Shown one piece after another: positions 33,812 through 42,140 of a stretch of DNA of 64,000 bases (positions within the stretch are counted from its first letter, which is position 1; each line of letters opens with the position of its first letter). The notes beneath the pieces are model-generated. The model saw nothing but the letters and a program-made list of their open reading frames with translations. It was not told where the DNA came from and made no database searches. Position numbers and translations under genes: made by a program. This DNA comes from an uncultured Christensenella sp. (lineage in GTDB: Bacteria > Bacillota > Clostridia > Christensenellales > UBA1242), in contig CAOJZM010000005.1 of NCBI GenBank assembly GCA_948466185.1, positions 1 through 64,000 of the forward strand, written 5' to 3'.

Positions 33812-35113
33812 TTTGTTTAATTGTTTAATTTTGTAAATCAATGTAGTAAATTCATCGTAGTTTTCTGGTGCTTGATTAAAACCTTTATATACAGTTGCGG
33901 TGTCATCTGTGAATACGACTTTTACTTCCCAAGTAAATCCATCATAATTCCTACCACCTAAAAAGTACTCTTTCTTCCAGTCCTTAACACAATTTTTTAT
34001 TTGGTTGATAAGTTTATTAAATTCATTTATTTTTTTAATTTGTTTAAAATTGTTTTTCTCTTTATTAATCGTTTTTATATATTCAAAAAAATTATTATTT
34101 GGGATTGTGCTATCATCACAAAAACTATAACTTGGATCATCTACTTTAATAATTGTTGTTAAGGTTGTAACATTTCCTCTTGATTCCGTAGTTTTATAAG
34201 TTATCGTCTTAATTTCTTTTTCTTCTATACACAATTCTAACATTTCTTTTTTTATAATTTCATCATGTGATATTGTTAGACATGGATTACCATTATCAAA
34301 GACATATTTTATTTTTGTATTTTCAGGATTATTAAAACTATATTTTGACACCTCTTTCATAGAACTTGGTAAATGTATAGTAATTGTGTTATTAGGAGTT
34401 TCTTCTATTTCAAAAGCAAAACTGTCTATTTTTTCAACACCTTCCGGTATAAAGAATTCGTTATTCTTACACCACAAATAGCAACTCATAGAGTTTATGT
34501 TTTTTATATTTTTAGGTATTGTAATTTCTTCAATATCGCTATTATAATTTAAAATTGTTTTATTTCTCTTATCAATTAAAAAATTATTATTGACTTCATA
34601 GTAGGGATTTTCTTTATCAATCGCAAAAATGAAACCTTTATAATGTTCATTTTTTATTTTTTCAACTGTTTTTGGTATATTTATTACGACACCTTCATCC
34701 CCATATTTAACTAAATTATTAAACCAGGATAAATCAACATATTTTATTCCTTCAATAAAATAAACCTCTTTTATATTTGTTTCACGAAAAGCAGAAGGAT
34801 TTATCATTTTGATTGTGTTTGGTAAATAAATCTTTGATAGTTTTTTACAACCATAAAATGCATTATCACATATATATTTTATCCCCTGTTCAATAATTAC
34901 AGTTTCAAGATTGGACTTATTTGCAAAACCTTCAACACTTATTGCTAAACAGTTATGTCCATTATACTTACTTGGAATTAAAATATCTTTAAAATTATTT
35001 GGAAAAAATATTGATGCCTTTATTCCTTTGTTTTTAAACCATTCTTCTAAATCGTCATTTTCAATATAAAAATCTTCTGTTTCAAACCAATTTGTTATAT
35101 ATTTTGTTTCCAT
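33809..35113 (-). CDS. BspA-type leucine-rich-repeat protein
   Basis: Repeats of the LRR_5/BspA type are clear, for example FANKSNLETVIIEQGIKYIC then AFYGCKKLSKIYLPNTIKMI (about 62-105) and further ones to about 290 (IPEGVEKIDSFAFE, LPSSMKEVSKYSF). No signal peptide is visible with the start METKYITNW (35113), so it may be cytoplasmic, unlike most BspA surface proteins. The C-terminal 150 residues lack repeats and end in a small alpha/beta region. It lies between dnaN and rpmH on the opposite strand with dut, an unusual insertion into the origin cluster. Confidence 0.8.
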   Translation of the reverse strand: METKYITNWFETEDFYIENDDLEEWFKNKGIKASIFFPNNFKDILIPSKYNGHNCLAISVEGFANKSNLETVIIEQGIKYICDNAFYGCKKLSKIYLPNTIKMINPSAFRETNIKEVYFIEGIKYVDLSWFNNLVKYGDEGVVINIPKTVEKIKNEHYKGFIFAIDKENPYYEVNNNFLIDKRNKTILNYNSDIEEITIPKNIKNINSMSCYLWCKNNEFFIPEGVEKIDSFAFEIEETPNNTITIHLPSSMKEVSKYSFNNPENTKIKYVFDNGNPCLTISHDEIIKKEMLELCIEEKEIKTITYKTTESRGNVTTLTTIIKVDDPSYSFCDDSTIPNNNFFEYIKTINKEKNNFKQIKKINEFNKLINQIKNCVKDWKKEYFLGGRNYDGFTWEVKVVFTDDTATVYKGFNQAPENYDEFTTLIYKIKQLNK

Positions 35114-35157
35114 AAATTTTACCTTATACCCTATATAAATATTTACAAACAATATTT

Positions 35158-35679
35158 CTATTTAACTTTATTTGAACTGCCCCACCCTTTTTCGCCACGT
35201 TCGGAAGTGAATTTGCAAAGCTCTATATAACTAAGTTCCTTTACTTTAAATTTTTCAACTTTATGTATAACACCTTCAGCAATAGCTTTACTTGTGTTGT
35301 AAAACAGATAAGGCTTATTTAAAAGTTTAGGATACTTTTTCTTAAACTCTTCTTCTGTGAGATTTGAAAGAATGAGATTGTCTTGTCTTGCGTTAAGAAT
35401 TGAAACTTTTATTTCTCCTCTATATCCACTGTCAATAACGCCAGCATTTTTCTTAATACCCTTGCTTCCTGTGGAAGAACGTTCTTCAATTTGCATGTAA
35501 AAGTCACTACTTATTGCCCAAGCAATTCCTGTGGGGACAAGTGCCACCTCCCCCGGTGAAATTATCATATAATCTTCATCAAAACAAGCAAATAGGTCAT
35601 ATCCAGCATCCTCGTCGTTTTTTGAAGGTATAATAGCTTTATCTTTTAATTTTGCGAAATATATTTCATCATTTTTCAT
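35158..35679 (-). CDS. dut: dUTPase-family protein (dUTP/dCTP pyrophosphatase)
   Basis: The trimeric dUTPase motifs are readable: DAGYDLFAC (motif 1, about 21-29), RSSTGSKG (motif 2), GVIDSGYRGEIKV (motif 3) and the C-terminal glycine-rich arm SERGEKGWGSS (motif 5). Between motifs 3 and 5 there is an insertion (about 100-140) relative to the usual 145-residue enzyme. The chosen ATG at 35679 follows AAGAGGA. It keeps uracil out of DNA; a UDG-like gene lies at 49.7 kb. Confidence 0.85.
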   Translation of the reverse strand: MKNDEIYFAKLKDKAIIPSKNDEDAGYDLFACFDEDYMIISPGEVALVPTGIAWAISSDFYMQIEERSSTGSKGIKKNAGVIDSGYRGEIKVSILNARQDNLILSNLTEEEFKKKYPKLLNKPYLFYNTSKAIAEGVIHKVEKFKVKELSYIELCKFTSERGEKGWGSSNKVK

Positions 35680-35772
35680 TTTAATTCCTCTTTTTTCAAG
35701 TTTAGCATAATGCCTAAATTTAGTCAAACTTGCATAATAGAAAATAAAAAGGTTAGCGTGACAACATTTTTA

Positions 35773-35801
35773 TTGACAAAAAGAAAACTTTTATTTATAA
35801 T
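35773..35801 (+). promoter_or_regulatory. rpmH promoter
   Basis: TTGACA, 17 bases, TATAAT: a perfect consensus promoter for the rpmH-rnpA-yidD-yidC-jag operon. Confidence 0.92.
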
Positions 35802-35832
35802 GAAATAGTTATCAATAAAAAGGAGGCAGGAC

Positions 35833-35967
35833 ATGAAAAGAACATATCAACCTAAGAAAAGACAAAGAAATAAAGTTCATGGTTTTAGACAGAGAATGAG
35901 AACCACTGGTGGAAGAAATGTTTTAAAAAGAAGAAGAAATCGTGGAAGAGCAAAACTTTCAGCGTAA
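35833..35967 (+). CDS. rpmH: Ribosomal protein bL34
   Basis: 44 residues, [20 protein letters not shown] onward with [19 protein letters not shown], the invariant bL34 sequence. AAGGAGG precedes the ATG. First gene of the operon. Confidence 0.98.
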   Translation: MKRTYQPKKRQRNKVHGFRQRMRTTGGRNVLKRRRNRGRAKLSA

Positions 35968-36289
35968 AGCCAAAGAAAAGGTTGACCATAGATTAAAGAA
36001 AAATAAACATTTTAGTTATATTTATAAAAAAGGTAAAAGAAAAAGTACAAGAAATTTGACTTTGTTTTTCCTGTCAAGTAAATATAAAAACTATCGTTTT
36101 GGAATTTCTATTAGCAAAAAAATAGGAAAAGCTAATGAGAGAAATAAGTTAAAAAGAAGAATTAAAGAAATTGTAAGAACGGAAAATTTACCTAAACCTT
36201 ATTTCAATTATATTATTCTTACAAGAGAAGGTGCTCAGGAACTAACTTTCGAAGAACTTAAAAGTCAAATTATTGAGTTGTTTCGATGA
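35942..36289 (+). CDS. rnpA: Ribonuclease P protein component
   Basis: The core [20 protein letters not shown] and the RNR-type motif [15 protein letters not shown] identify RnpA, which helps RNase P RNA remove tRNA 5' leaders. No ATG exists upstream of the core; the only plausible start is a GTG at 35942 inside rpmH, giving a 26-base overlap and a 115-residue product. Its coupling to bL34 translation links tRNA processing to ribosome synthesis. The stop overlaps yidD. Confidence 0.93.
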   Translation: MEEQNFQRKAKEKVDHRLKKNKHFSYIYKKGKRKSTRNLTLFFLSSKYKNYRFGISISKKIGKANERNKLKRRIKEIVRTENLPKPYFNYIILTREGAQELTFEELKSQIIELFR

Positions 36290-36552
36290 AATACTTCATA
36301 ATTCCATTTAAATTTATATTAAAAATTCCTGTATACTTTTATAAGTACCTTATTTCTCCATTACTCCCACATACATGTAGATTTACTCCAACTTGCTCTA
36401 ATTATTTTTTGCAAGCTGTTGATGAATTTGGAGCTATAAAAGGTTTTGCAATGGGGATTAAAAGATTATCCCATTGTACTCCGAGAAATAAACGCTATGG
36501 TTATGATCCTGTGCCAATAAATATTAAAGGAGAACATAAATGGCTATTCTAA
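36286..36552 (+). CDS. yidD: Membrane protein insertion efficiency factor YidD
   Basis: 88 residues with the family core YKYLISPLLPHTCRFTPTCS then NYFLQAVDEFGAIKG and RLSHCTPRNKRYGYDPVP. It has an amphipathic N-terminus and assists YidC. Start overlaps rnpA's stop (ATGA) and its end overlaps yidC by 13 bases. Confidence 0.97.
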   Translation: MKYFIIPFKFILKIPVYFYKYLISPLLPHTCRFTPTCSNYFLQAVDEFGAIKGFAMGIKRLSHCTPRNKRYGYDPVPINIKGEHKWLF

Positions 36553-37889
36553 GCACACTTCTTGCGGTTTCTGAACCAGCAGGAATGTGGGAAACAATCA
36601 TTAAGGCTTTTGAAGGTTTTACAAACAATTACATACTTGCAATTATACTTCTCACTGTAATTATCAGGTTGATTTGGGCACCAATAGACACTCTTAATAA
36701 GAAGATGACCCAAAAAATGACCGCAAACCAAGCGAAGATGCAACCTGAACTTGAAAAACTTAAAGCAAAATATGCAAATAACCCACAACTTTTAAAACAA
36801 AAGCAAAATGAACTTTACAGTAAATATAACACTGGCTCAATGGGAAGTTGTGTGTTTATGTTGATTTTTATGGGCTTAAACCTTGCACTATTCTTGACGT
36901 TATGGCAGGGCTTAAACGCAATGTCAGCATACAAAAACAGTGAAAGTTATGAAAACTTAAAATACGATTATGCAAACTGTTTAAGTTTAACTGATAAATA
37001 TTTAAGTACGAATGAAAATGGTGAAGAGCTTTTTAAAGACTATCAGAATTTGAAATTTGTAATTTCTGAAGATGGGGAAAGCATAAAACTTGTGCAAATT
37101 CTACATAATGAAGATGGCGATTATGAAAATGTGATTTTCTCTGATCTTTACAATAATGACTTTACTATTAAAGACGGCGACAATGTTATAACAACAAATA
37201 ATCAATATATTGTTAATTTAATAAATACTTATATTTCAAAGTCTGATGTTGAAACCGAGCAGAATAAATATATCGGCGACACCGTACTTATTGAAGAAGT
37301 AAAGAATGAAGAGGAAGAGGTTATAACACCACAGCTCATGCTTTCCTCAGCAATTCAAAGTGTTGCGATGAACACTGTAGAAATTAAATATGACTTGACC
37401 CAAGAAAAATTCTTGTGGATACAAAATATTTGGATTGCAGATTCTCCATTTAAAAATTCTGTATTTGATTATGAAAGTTTTGAGGCGAGTATTGGAAAAA
37501 ACAACGTAGGAGAAAATGAAAAACTAATCTACAACAGTTTTATGCAGGATTTAAGAAACGCCAAAGGAAGAGTGAATGGATACTTTATCCTGCCAATACT
37601 TTGCGTACTTGCAACCTTCTTAACAATGTGGCTTTCCACACGTAAGAAAAAGGGCGAAGTGACTGCACCACAACCTGGTGGAAAAATTACAAAGATTATA
37701 ATGCCAATTATATTTGGTGTGTTTGCAATTTTCTATAGCAGTGTGTTTGCAATATACATGTTGGTTGGTCAACTTATAAGTGCTTTACTTATTCCATTAC
37801 AAAACTTGATTTTGAATAAATGGAATGATCACAGTAATAAAAAGAAAAAAGATAAAGTTGAAGTTGTTGAGTACAGCAGAAAATTTTAA
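36540..37889 (+). CDS. yidC: Membrane protein insertase YidC with a large insertion
   Basis: Core features: first helix at about 30-50 with the conserved Arg43 (IIRLIWAP), a cytoplasmic Lys-rich hairpin (53-98, KMQPELEKLKAKY), second helix (103-122), later helices at about 348-364 and 388-425, and a basic tail. At 449 residues it is about 170 longer than usual Gram-positive YidC; the excess (about 130-290) is an acidic hydrophilic domain between helices 2 and 3, on the outer face by standard topology. No lipobox is present. GGAG lies 7 bases before the ATG. Confidence 0.93.
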   Translation: MAILSTLLAVSEPAGMWETIIKAFEGFTNNYILAIILLTVIIRLIWAPIDTLNKKMTQKMTANQAKMQPELEKLKAKYANNPQLLKQKQNELYSKYNTGSMGSCVFMLIFMGLNLALFLTLWQGLNAMSAYKNSESYENLKYDYANCLSLTDKYLSTNENGEELFKDYQNLKFVISEDGESIKLVQILHNEDGDYENVIFSDLYNNDFTIKDGDNVITTNNQYIVNLINTYISKSDVETEQNKYIGDTVLIEEVKNEEEEVITPQLMLSSAIQSVAMNTVEIKYDLTQEKFLWIQNIWIADSPFKNSVFDYESFEASIGKNNVGENEKLIYNSFMQDLRNAKGRVNGYFILPILCVLATFLTMWLSTRKKKGEVTAPQPGGKITKIIMPIIFGVFAIFYSSVFAIYMLVGQLISALLIPLQNLILNKWNDHSNKKKKDKVEVVEYSRKF

Positions 37890-37904
37890 TTAGGAGGGAT
37901 GAAA

Positions 37905-38744
37905 ATGTTATCTGCACAAGGAACAGGCAAAACAATTGAAAAAGCAATTGAAAGTGCACTTGCAGAGTTGAAGGCACCAAGGGAGGATGTTGATATAAAA
38001 ATCCTGAGCGAAGGTGGGCTTTTTAAAAAAGCAAAAGTTGAAGTATCAATTTCCGAGGACGCTAAGGAAAAATATCTAAAGCGTGAAAAAGTAAGGCAAC
38101 AAGAAAAACTTGTGGTTGAACCTGAAAAAAACATTGAAGATGTTGAAAAACAAGTTGAAAAAGACGAAAAGGAAGCGATTAAGCAGACGGAAAAAGACAC
38201 CAAAAAGACTTTGAAAGAAGTTGAAAAGCAGGTGAAAAAAGAGGTTGATCAAATCGTCGAAGAGGTCAATAAAAAAGATTACTCTCCTAAAAAAGAAAAG
38301 ACTGTTGCTCCAATGGTTTTCCTTGAAGGATTCTTCAAAACCCTTGGCAAAACTGTTGAGCTTTCCACAGTTGAAGATGATAAGTTTATCACCTATTGTG
38401 TCAATGGGGAAGACCTTGGTGATGTTATTGGTCGACATGGCGACGCATACTATGCACTTACAAAACTTTTCTTAGCGGTTATTGGAAAGCAAGAAAAAAG
38501 GGTCCTTTTAGATATTGCAGGATATCGCGAAAAACGTGAAGAAAGCTTAACTGCTCTTGCAAAGCGTAGTGCAAGTAAGGTGGCAAAGAGTGGAAGATAC
38601 TTGAAGCTTGAGCCAATGAAGGCAAGTGAAAGAAGAATTATTCATTCAGCCTTACAAGATGACGACAGAGTGACCACCCTTTCAAAAGGAACAGAACCTC
38701 ACAGATATGTAATTATCTTTCCAAAGGAATATAACGAAAAATAA
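37905..38744 (+). CDS. jag: RNA-binding protein Jag/KhpB
   Basis: ATG 37905 fits the TAGGAGGG site; the ATG at 37899 is directly on it. 279 residues: Jag_N domain (1-52, SAQGTGKTIEKAIESALAEL), a long Lys/Glu linker with coiled-coil character (about 55-128), a KH domain with the GRHGD loop (VIGRHGDAYYALTKL, about 172-186) and an R3H domain (MKASERRIIHSALQDD). It binds RNA with KhpA and affects cell division. Always next to yidC. Confidence 0.96.
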   Translation: MLSAQGTGKTIEKAIESALAELKAPREDVDIKILSEGGLFKKAKVEVSISEDAKEKYLKREKVRQQEKLVVEPEKNIEDVEKQVEKDEKEAIKQTEKDTKKTLKEVEKQVKKEVDQIVEEVNKKDYSPKKEKTVAPMVFLEGFFKTLGKTVELSTVEDDKFITYCVNGEDLGDVIGRHGDAYYALTKLFLAVIGKQEKRVLLDIAGYREKREESLTALAKRSASKVAKSGRYLKLEPMKASERRIIHSALQDDDRVTTLSKGTEPHRYVIIFPKEYNEK

Positions 38745-38771
38745 AAAACATGGCTTCATGCCATGTTTTTT
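38744..38771. terminator. Bidirectional terminator after jag
   Basis: CATGGC-ttcat-GCCATG with A and T runs, ending the rpmH operon and the converging gene. Confidence 0.88.
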
Positions 38772-39321
38772 ATTCATTTTCAGAAGCAGCAAAAGGATTT
38801 GTAATTTTATAGGTGTTATAAAATTTATAAGTGTCGTCATAACATTGTGGTAGAGTGTCAAAAGTCTCTATTACGCTATAATGACTGAACTTGCTTGTCC
38901 ACAAATTATTCTTAGGCTCATATTTTAAGAAATGAAAATTATTAAATTTTCCATATCCATCCTTAAAATATAAGGCTACCTTCCATTGATTATTTTTAAG
39001 CAGTGCATTTTGTTGACATGGCACAATCTCTAGTCCTGCATCGTTTACAAGTTTTAAAATTCGTTTTTCTATAACCTCGGGTGGCTCTGAAAAGTTATCA
39101 TAAAAATTTCCAAAATATTCGCTTTCTTCACAGGTTAATCTTGATGCTATAATCATATCATTTGTCCAGCCACAGCATGCATGGGCAAAACAATTATATA
39201 GACTTGAAACTGCAATGCCTTCAAAAGAGAATCCAGAATAATTGGAGAGGTTTCTTGAAGGCACATAACCGCGTTTGTAAACTCTATTGAGTTTTTTAAT
39301 TAAGTTTTCTCTATCGTACAT
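38770..39321 (-). CDS. Hypothetical protein, possibly cysteine-peptidase/amidase fold
   Basis: 183 residues, no signal peptide. The pattern NCFAHACCGW (about 43-52) followed by FHFLKYEPKNNLWTSKFSHY (about 129-148) recalls a loosely known group with a Cys near the N-terminus and a HF-x(n)-W-S/T-x-K motif later, thought to be papain/NlpC-like. I infer Cys44 or a neighbour and His130 as possible catalytic residues. The match is by eye and partial; it could be an unrelated protein. Confidence 0.6.
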   Translation of the reverse strand: MYDRENLIKKLNRVYKRGYVPSRNLSNYSGFSFEGIAVSSLYNCFAHACCGWTNDMIIASRLTCEESEYFGNFYDNFSEPPEVIEKRILKLVNDAGLEIVPCQQNALLKNNQWKVALYFKDGYGKFNNFHFLKYEPKNNLWTSKFSHYSVIETFDTLPQCYDDTYKFYNTYKITNPFAASENE

Positions 39322-39367
39322 ATCAAAATTCTAATACAAAATGAAGCTAATGTCAATAGGGAAAACC

Positions 39368-39396
39368 TTGATATTTTAGTTGGTACATGGTATAAT
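39368..39396 (+). promoter_or_regulatory. mnmE promoter, leaderless arrangement
   Basis: TTGATA, 17 bases, TATAAT (39391-39396). The mnmE ATG is at 39404, seven bases after the -10 box, so transcription should start at or next to it. Confidence 0.8.
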
Positions 39397-39403
39397 GAAA
39401 AAT

Positions 39404-40741
39404 ATGGAAAAGACGATAGCATGTATTTCGACTCCCCTTGGACGTGGAGCAATTTCAATTATAAGAATGAGTGGCCCAGAAAGTTTGGAAATAGCTGAGA
39501 AGCTTTTTTATTCTTCTAGATTGCAATACAAGAATATTATTTCACGCTTTATGTATTTAGGTGATTTTTACATCGATGAAAATATAAAAGAAAAATGTTT
39601 AATGGTGTATTTTAAAAATCCGAATTCTTATACTGGAGAAGACATGGTGGAGTTTCAGGTACATGGTGGAACCCTCCTCACTCAGAAAATACTTGAAAAG
39701 CTTATCGAAAACGGAGCGACGCTTGCTCAGCCGGGCGAATTTTCTCGTCGAGCCTTTGAAAACGGGAAAATTTCTCTTGATGAAGCAGAAAGTATAATTG
39801 GGGAAATAAATGCAGAAAGCGAGGGAGAACTTAATGCCGCTTTAACTGTTGCAGGCGGAAGTTTGAAACAAGAGGTGGTGAAAATTCAGGATGTTTTGAC
39901 AGACAACCTTGCAGAGATAGAAGCCACCCTTGACTATCCAGAGGAAGATTTTGAGAGCGAAGTTAAAGACAAAATCTTTAAAAGTCTTGAAAAGATAAAT
40001 ACAAAAGTCATGGACATCGTTAAACAAAGCCAAAATTCTAAATATATTAATTATGGGATTAATATTGGAATCGTGGGCTCTCCAAATGTCGGGAAAAGCA
40101 GTCTTTTGAATGCAATTTTAGGTCGTGAAAGGGCGATTGTAACCGATATAGAAGGAACGACAAGGGATAGTATAACTGAAAGTGTGGATTATCATGGAAT
40201 AAGAATGAATTTTGTTGATACCGCTGGAATAAGAGATGCTGTTGATAAAGTGGAACAATTGGGTGTTGAACGAAGTAAGGAATATATTAAAAGCAGCGAT
40301 ATTGTTTTGTATGTGATTGATGGCAGCCGAGAATTAACAGAGCAAGACAAGGAAATATTGAATCTTATACAAAATCAAAACCACATTGTTGTTGTGAATA
40401 AAACAGATAAGGGCAGAGTTGTACCAAGTTTTGAAAATGAAGTTGAGATATCTGCATTGAATAAAATGGGTATCGACAATCTTTTAAACCAAATCTATCA
40501 TAAAGTCATAGCCGAAGAGATAGACTTCAACAAACTTGTTGTGACAAACGAAAGACAGGTTGCTATATTAAAGGAAAGCCTTGAAATTATAAATCAGATA
40601 CTTGAAAGAAAGGAAGAAAGTATGGATATAATTTCAATGTTGATAAAGTCGCTTTGGCAAAACTTAGGCAAAATCACTGGTCAATGTGAGAACGAAAAAA
40701 TAATTGATGTAATCTTTTCAAAATTCTGTCTTGGAAAATAA
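39404..40741 (+). CDS. mnmE: tRNA modification GTPase MnmE
   Basis: 445 residues from MEKTIACISTPLGRGAISII: tetrahydrofolate-binding N-terminal domain (1-120), helical domain, a GTPase with G1 GSPNVGKSS (about 222-230), TTRDS, DTAG and NKTD, and the C-terminal FCLGK (family FCIGK) that holds the reactive Cys. With MnmG it makes the cmnm5 modification of wobble uridine. The upstream in-frame ATGs at 39380 and 39395 lie in the promoter. No ribosome binding site is visible. Confidence 0.97.
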   Translation: MEKTIACISTPLGRGAISIIRMSGPESLEIAEKLFYSSRLQYKNIISRFMYLGDFYIDENIKEKCLMVYFKNPNSYTGEDMVEFQVHGGTLLTQKILEKLIENGATLAQPGEFSRRAFENGKISLDEAESIIGEINAESEGELNAALTVAGGSLKQEVVKIQDVLTDNLAEIEATLDYPEEDFESEVKDKIFKSLEKINTKVMDIVKQSQNSKYINYGINIGIVGSPNVGKSSLLNAILGRERAIVTDIEGTTRDSITESVDYHGIRMNFVDTAGIRDAVDKVEQLGVERSKEYIKSSDIVLYVIDGSRELTEQDKEILNLIQNQNHIVVVNKTDKGRVVPSFENEVEISALNKMGIDNLLNQIYHKVIAEEIDFNKLVVTNERQVAILKESLEIINQILERKEESMDIISMLIKSLWQNLGKITGQCENEKIIDVIFSKFCLGK

Positions 40742-40788
40742 AAAACGGTTAAAGGGAAATAAATTTTGAAACTAGCAAAAATAAGGCA

Positions 40789-40812
40789 CTTTATCGTTAT
40801 TGATAAAGTATC
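40789..40812 (+). terminator. Possible weak terminator after mnmE
   Basis: ACTTTATC-gttatt-GATAAAGT followed by TCTTTATTTATT. AT-rich stem and a broken T run make it weak. Confidence 0.45.
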
Positions 40813-40831
40813 TTTATTTATTGTTAAATGT

Positions 40832-40861
40832 TTGCAAGATTCCGATAATATGCCTTATAAT
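40832..40861 (+). promoter_or_regulatory. Promoter of the nucleoside phosphorylase gene
   Basis: TTGCAA, 18 bases, TATAAT, ending 38 bases before the start, which has AAAGGAG. Confidence 0.75.
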
Positions 40862-40899
40862 ATTGACATAAGAAATAATGCAATAATAAAGGAGCGTTT

Positions 40900-41676
40900 A
40901 TGCTATTAGAACTTTATGACAACGATAAAAATGCGATAATTAACCCAAGTGTTTTTCACGGTCAAATTAAAAACTTTCCTAAAACTTGTGTGTCATTCTT
41001 TTCAAAGAAACTAATTAAAGAAATAGTAGATGTATACAAACCAGAAATAATTGCAAAGCTCTCAAATGCAACAATGGAATTTCCCATATACAAAATAAAC
41101 CACAATGGAATTGATTTGGCTATATATCAAACTCCCGTTGGAGCACCGGCAAGTGTTATGTGTTTTGAGGAAATAATACCAATGGGAATAAAAAATTTTA
41201 TTCTTGTCGGTTGTTGTGGCTGTTTGGACGAGAAACTTGAAGATTATTCAATAATTATTCCTACTAGTGCCATAAGAGATGAAGGAACAAGTTATCATTA
41301 TCTTCCTGCAAGTGATGAAATATCTCTAAACAAAAAATGTGTTTCAATTATCGAACAAGTATTAAAAAACTATAATATCAGTTATAGCAAAGGCAAGACA
41401 TGGACGACAGATGCTTTTTATAGAGAAACAAAAAAGAAGTTGAAAGACAGAGTTAACGCGGGAGCTATAACGGTTGAAATGGAGTGCTCCGCTATGACAG
41501 CAGTTGGCAAGTTTAGAAAAATTAACTTTGCACAAATATTCTATGCAGCTGACAATTTAAGTAACGAGAACTATGACCCTCGAAGTTTGGTGAAAGATGA
41601 TTTGGTGTCAAAAAAATCTAAAGTAATCCCGCTTGCCTTTGCGTGTGGTGAAATGTTTGATAGATTATTAAAATAA
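40900..41676 (+). CDS. Nucleoside phosphorylase (PNP/UDP family)
   Basis: 258 residues. Family features: ILVGCCGCLDEKL (phosphate/ribose region, about 101-113), RDEGTSYHYLP (about 127-137), WTTDAFYRET (base-contact region) and VEMECSAMTAV (the E-M-E ribose-binding motif, about 193-203). It cleaves a nucleoside with phosphate; the GT-x-YH motif suggests uridine/purine phosphorylase type rather than MTA/SAH nucleosidase. It sits between mnmE and mnmG, usually neighbours, and has its own promoter. Confidence 0.88.
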   Translation: MLLELYDNDKNAIINPSVFHGQIKNFPKTCVSFFSKKLIKEIVDVYKPEIIAKLSNATMEFPIYKINHNGIDLAIYQTPVGAPASVMCFEEIIPMGIKNFILVGCCGCLDEKLEDYSIIIPTSAIRDEGTSYHYLPASDEISLNKKCVSIIEQVLKNYNISYSKGKTWTTDAFYRETKKKLKDRVNAGAITVEMECSAMTAVGKFRKINFAQIFYAADNLSNENYDPRSLVKDDLVSKKSKVIPLAFACGEMFDRLLK

Positions 41677-41689
41677 AAATTGGGGGCAA

Positions 41690-41765
41690 TTTTGCATTTA
41701 GGCGTGTGCTTGAATTATACAAGTGGCGTCGTTTTGCTCCGCCAGACAAGCACACGCCTAGCAAA
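41690..41765. repeat. Long structured inverted repeat in a 464-base gap
   Basis: TAGGCGTGTGCTTG (41699-41712) pairs perfectly with CAAGCACACGCCTA (41747-41760). The stem extends outward by TTTGC/GCAAA after a 3-base bulge, and an inner TGGCG/CGCCA stem caps it. It is much richer in GC than its surroundings and lacks a T run, so it is not a normal terminator. In the rest of the gap between the phosphorylase and mnmG (41766-42102) I see no gene, only scattered AT-rich sequence. Confidence 0.7.
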
Positions 41766-42102
41766 TTAAATAAAACTCAACTTTGTTGCAAAAGAGCGGT
41801 TGCTGGCAGAGCATATCGCAATCCGAACTTTTGTTATCTTCTCTTTGTTTTTTAGTTTAACGAATATTCTTTGTTGTCAAGGTTAAATTGAATGTCTAGT
41901 TATTTGAAAATTATTTATTTTAACGACAACCTATGACAACGGCAGAGATATTCGCTTGTTTGGCAGTTAAGAGAGCGTTTGAAGAAAAAAGAAAGAATGG
42001 GCAGTTGTTTGTTTATGTTTTTCTTTAATCATTCCGCTAGTTTCAAAATTGAGTGATTAAAGGGGTTTTTATTTTCTTTTTTGTTTAAACAACAAATCCC
42101 AT

Positions 42103-42130
42103 TTGACTTTTTGAAATTTTAATATATACT
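42103..42130 (+). promoter_or_regulatory. mnmG promoter, near-leaderless
   Basis: TTGACT, 16 bases, TATACT (42125-42130), only ten bases before the ATG at 42141; there is no ribosome binding site between them. Confidence 0.75.
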
Positions 42131-42140
42131 TAAATGTATT

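Noticed and set aside
40781..40857. ATAAGGCA...TGCCTTAT enclosing a hairpin before the nucleoside phosphorylase, considered as a purine riboswitch
   Set aside because: The TTGCAA-18-TATAAT promoter lies inside the outer repeat, so the structure would not be transcribed with the gene; conserved purine-riboswitch loops are absent.
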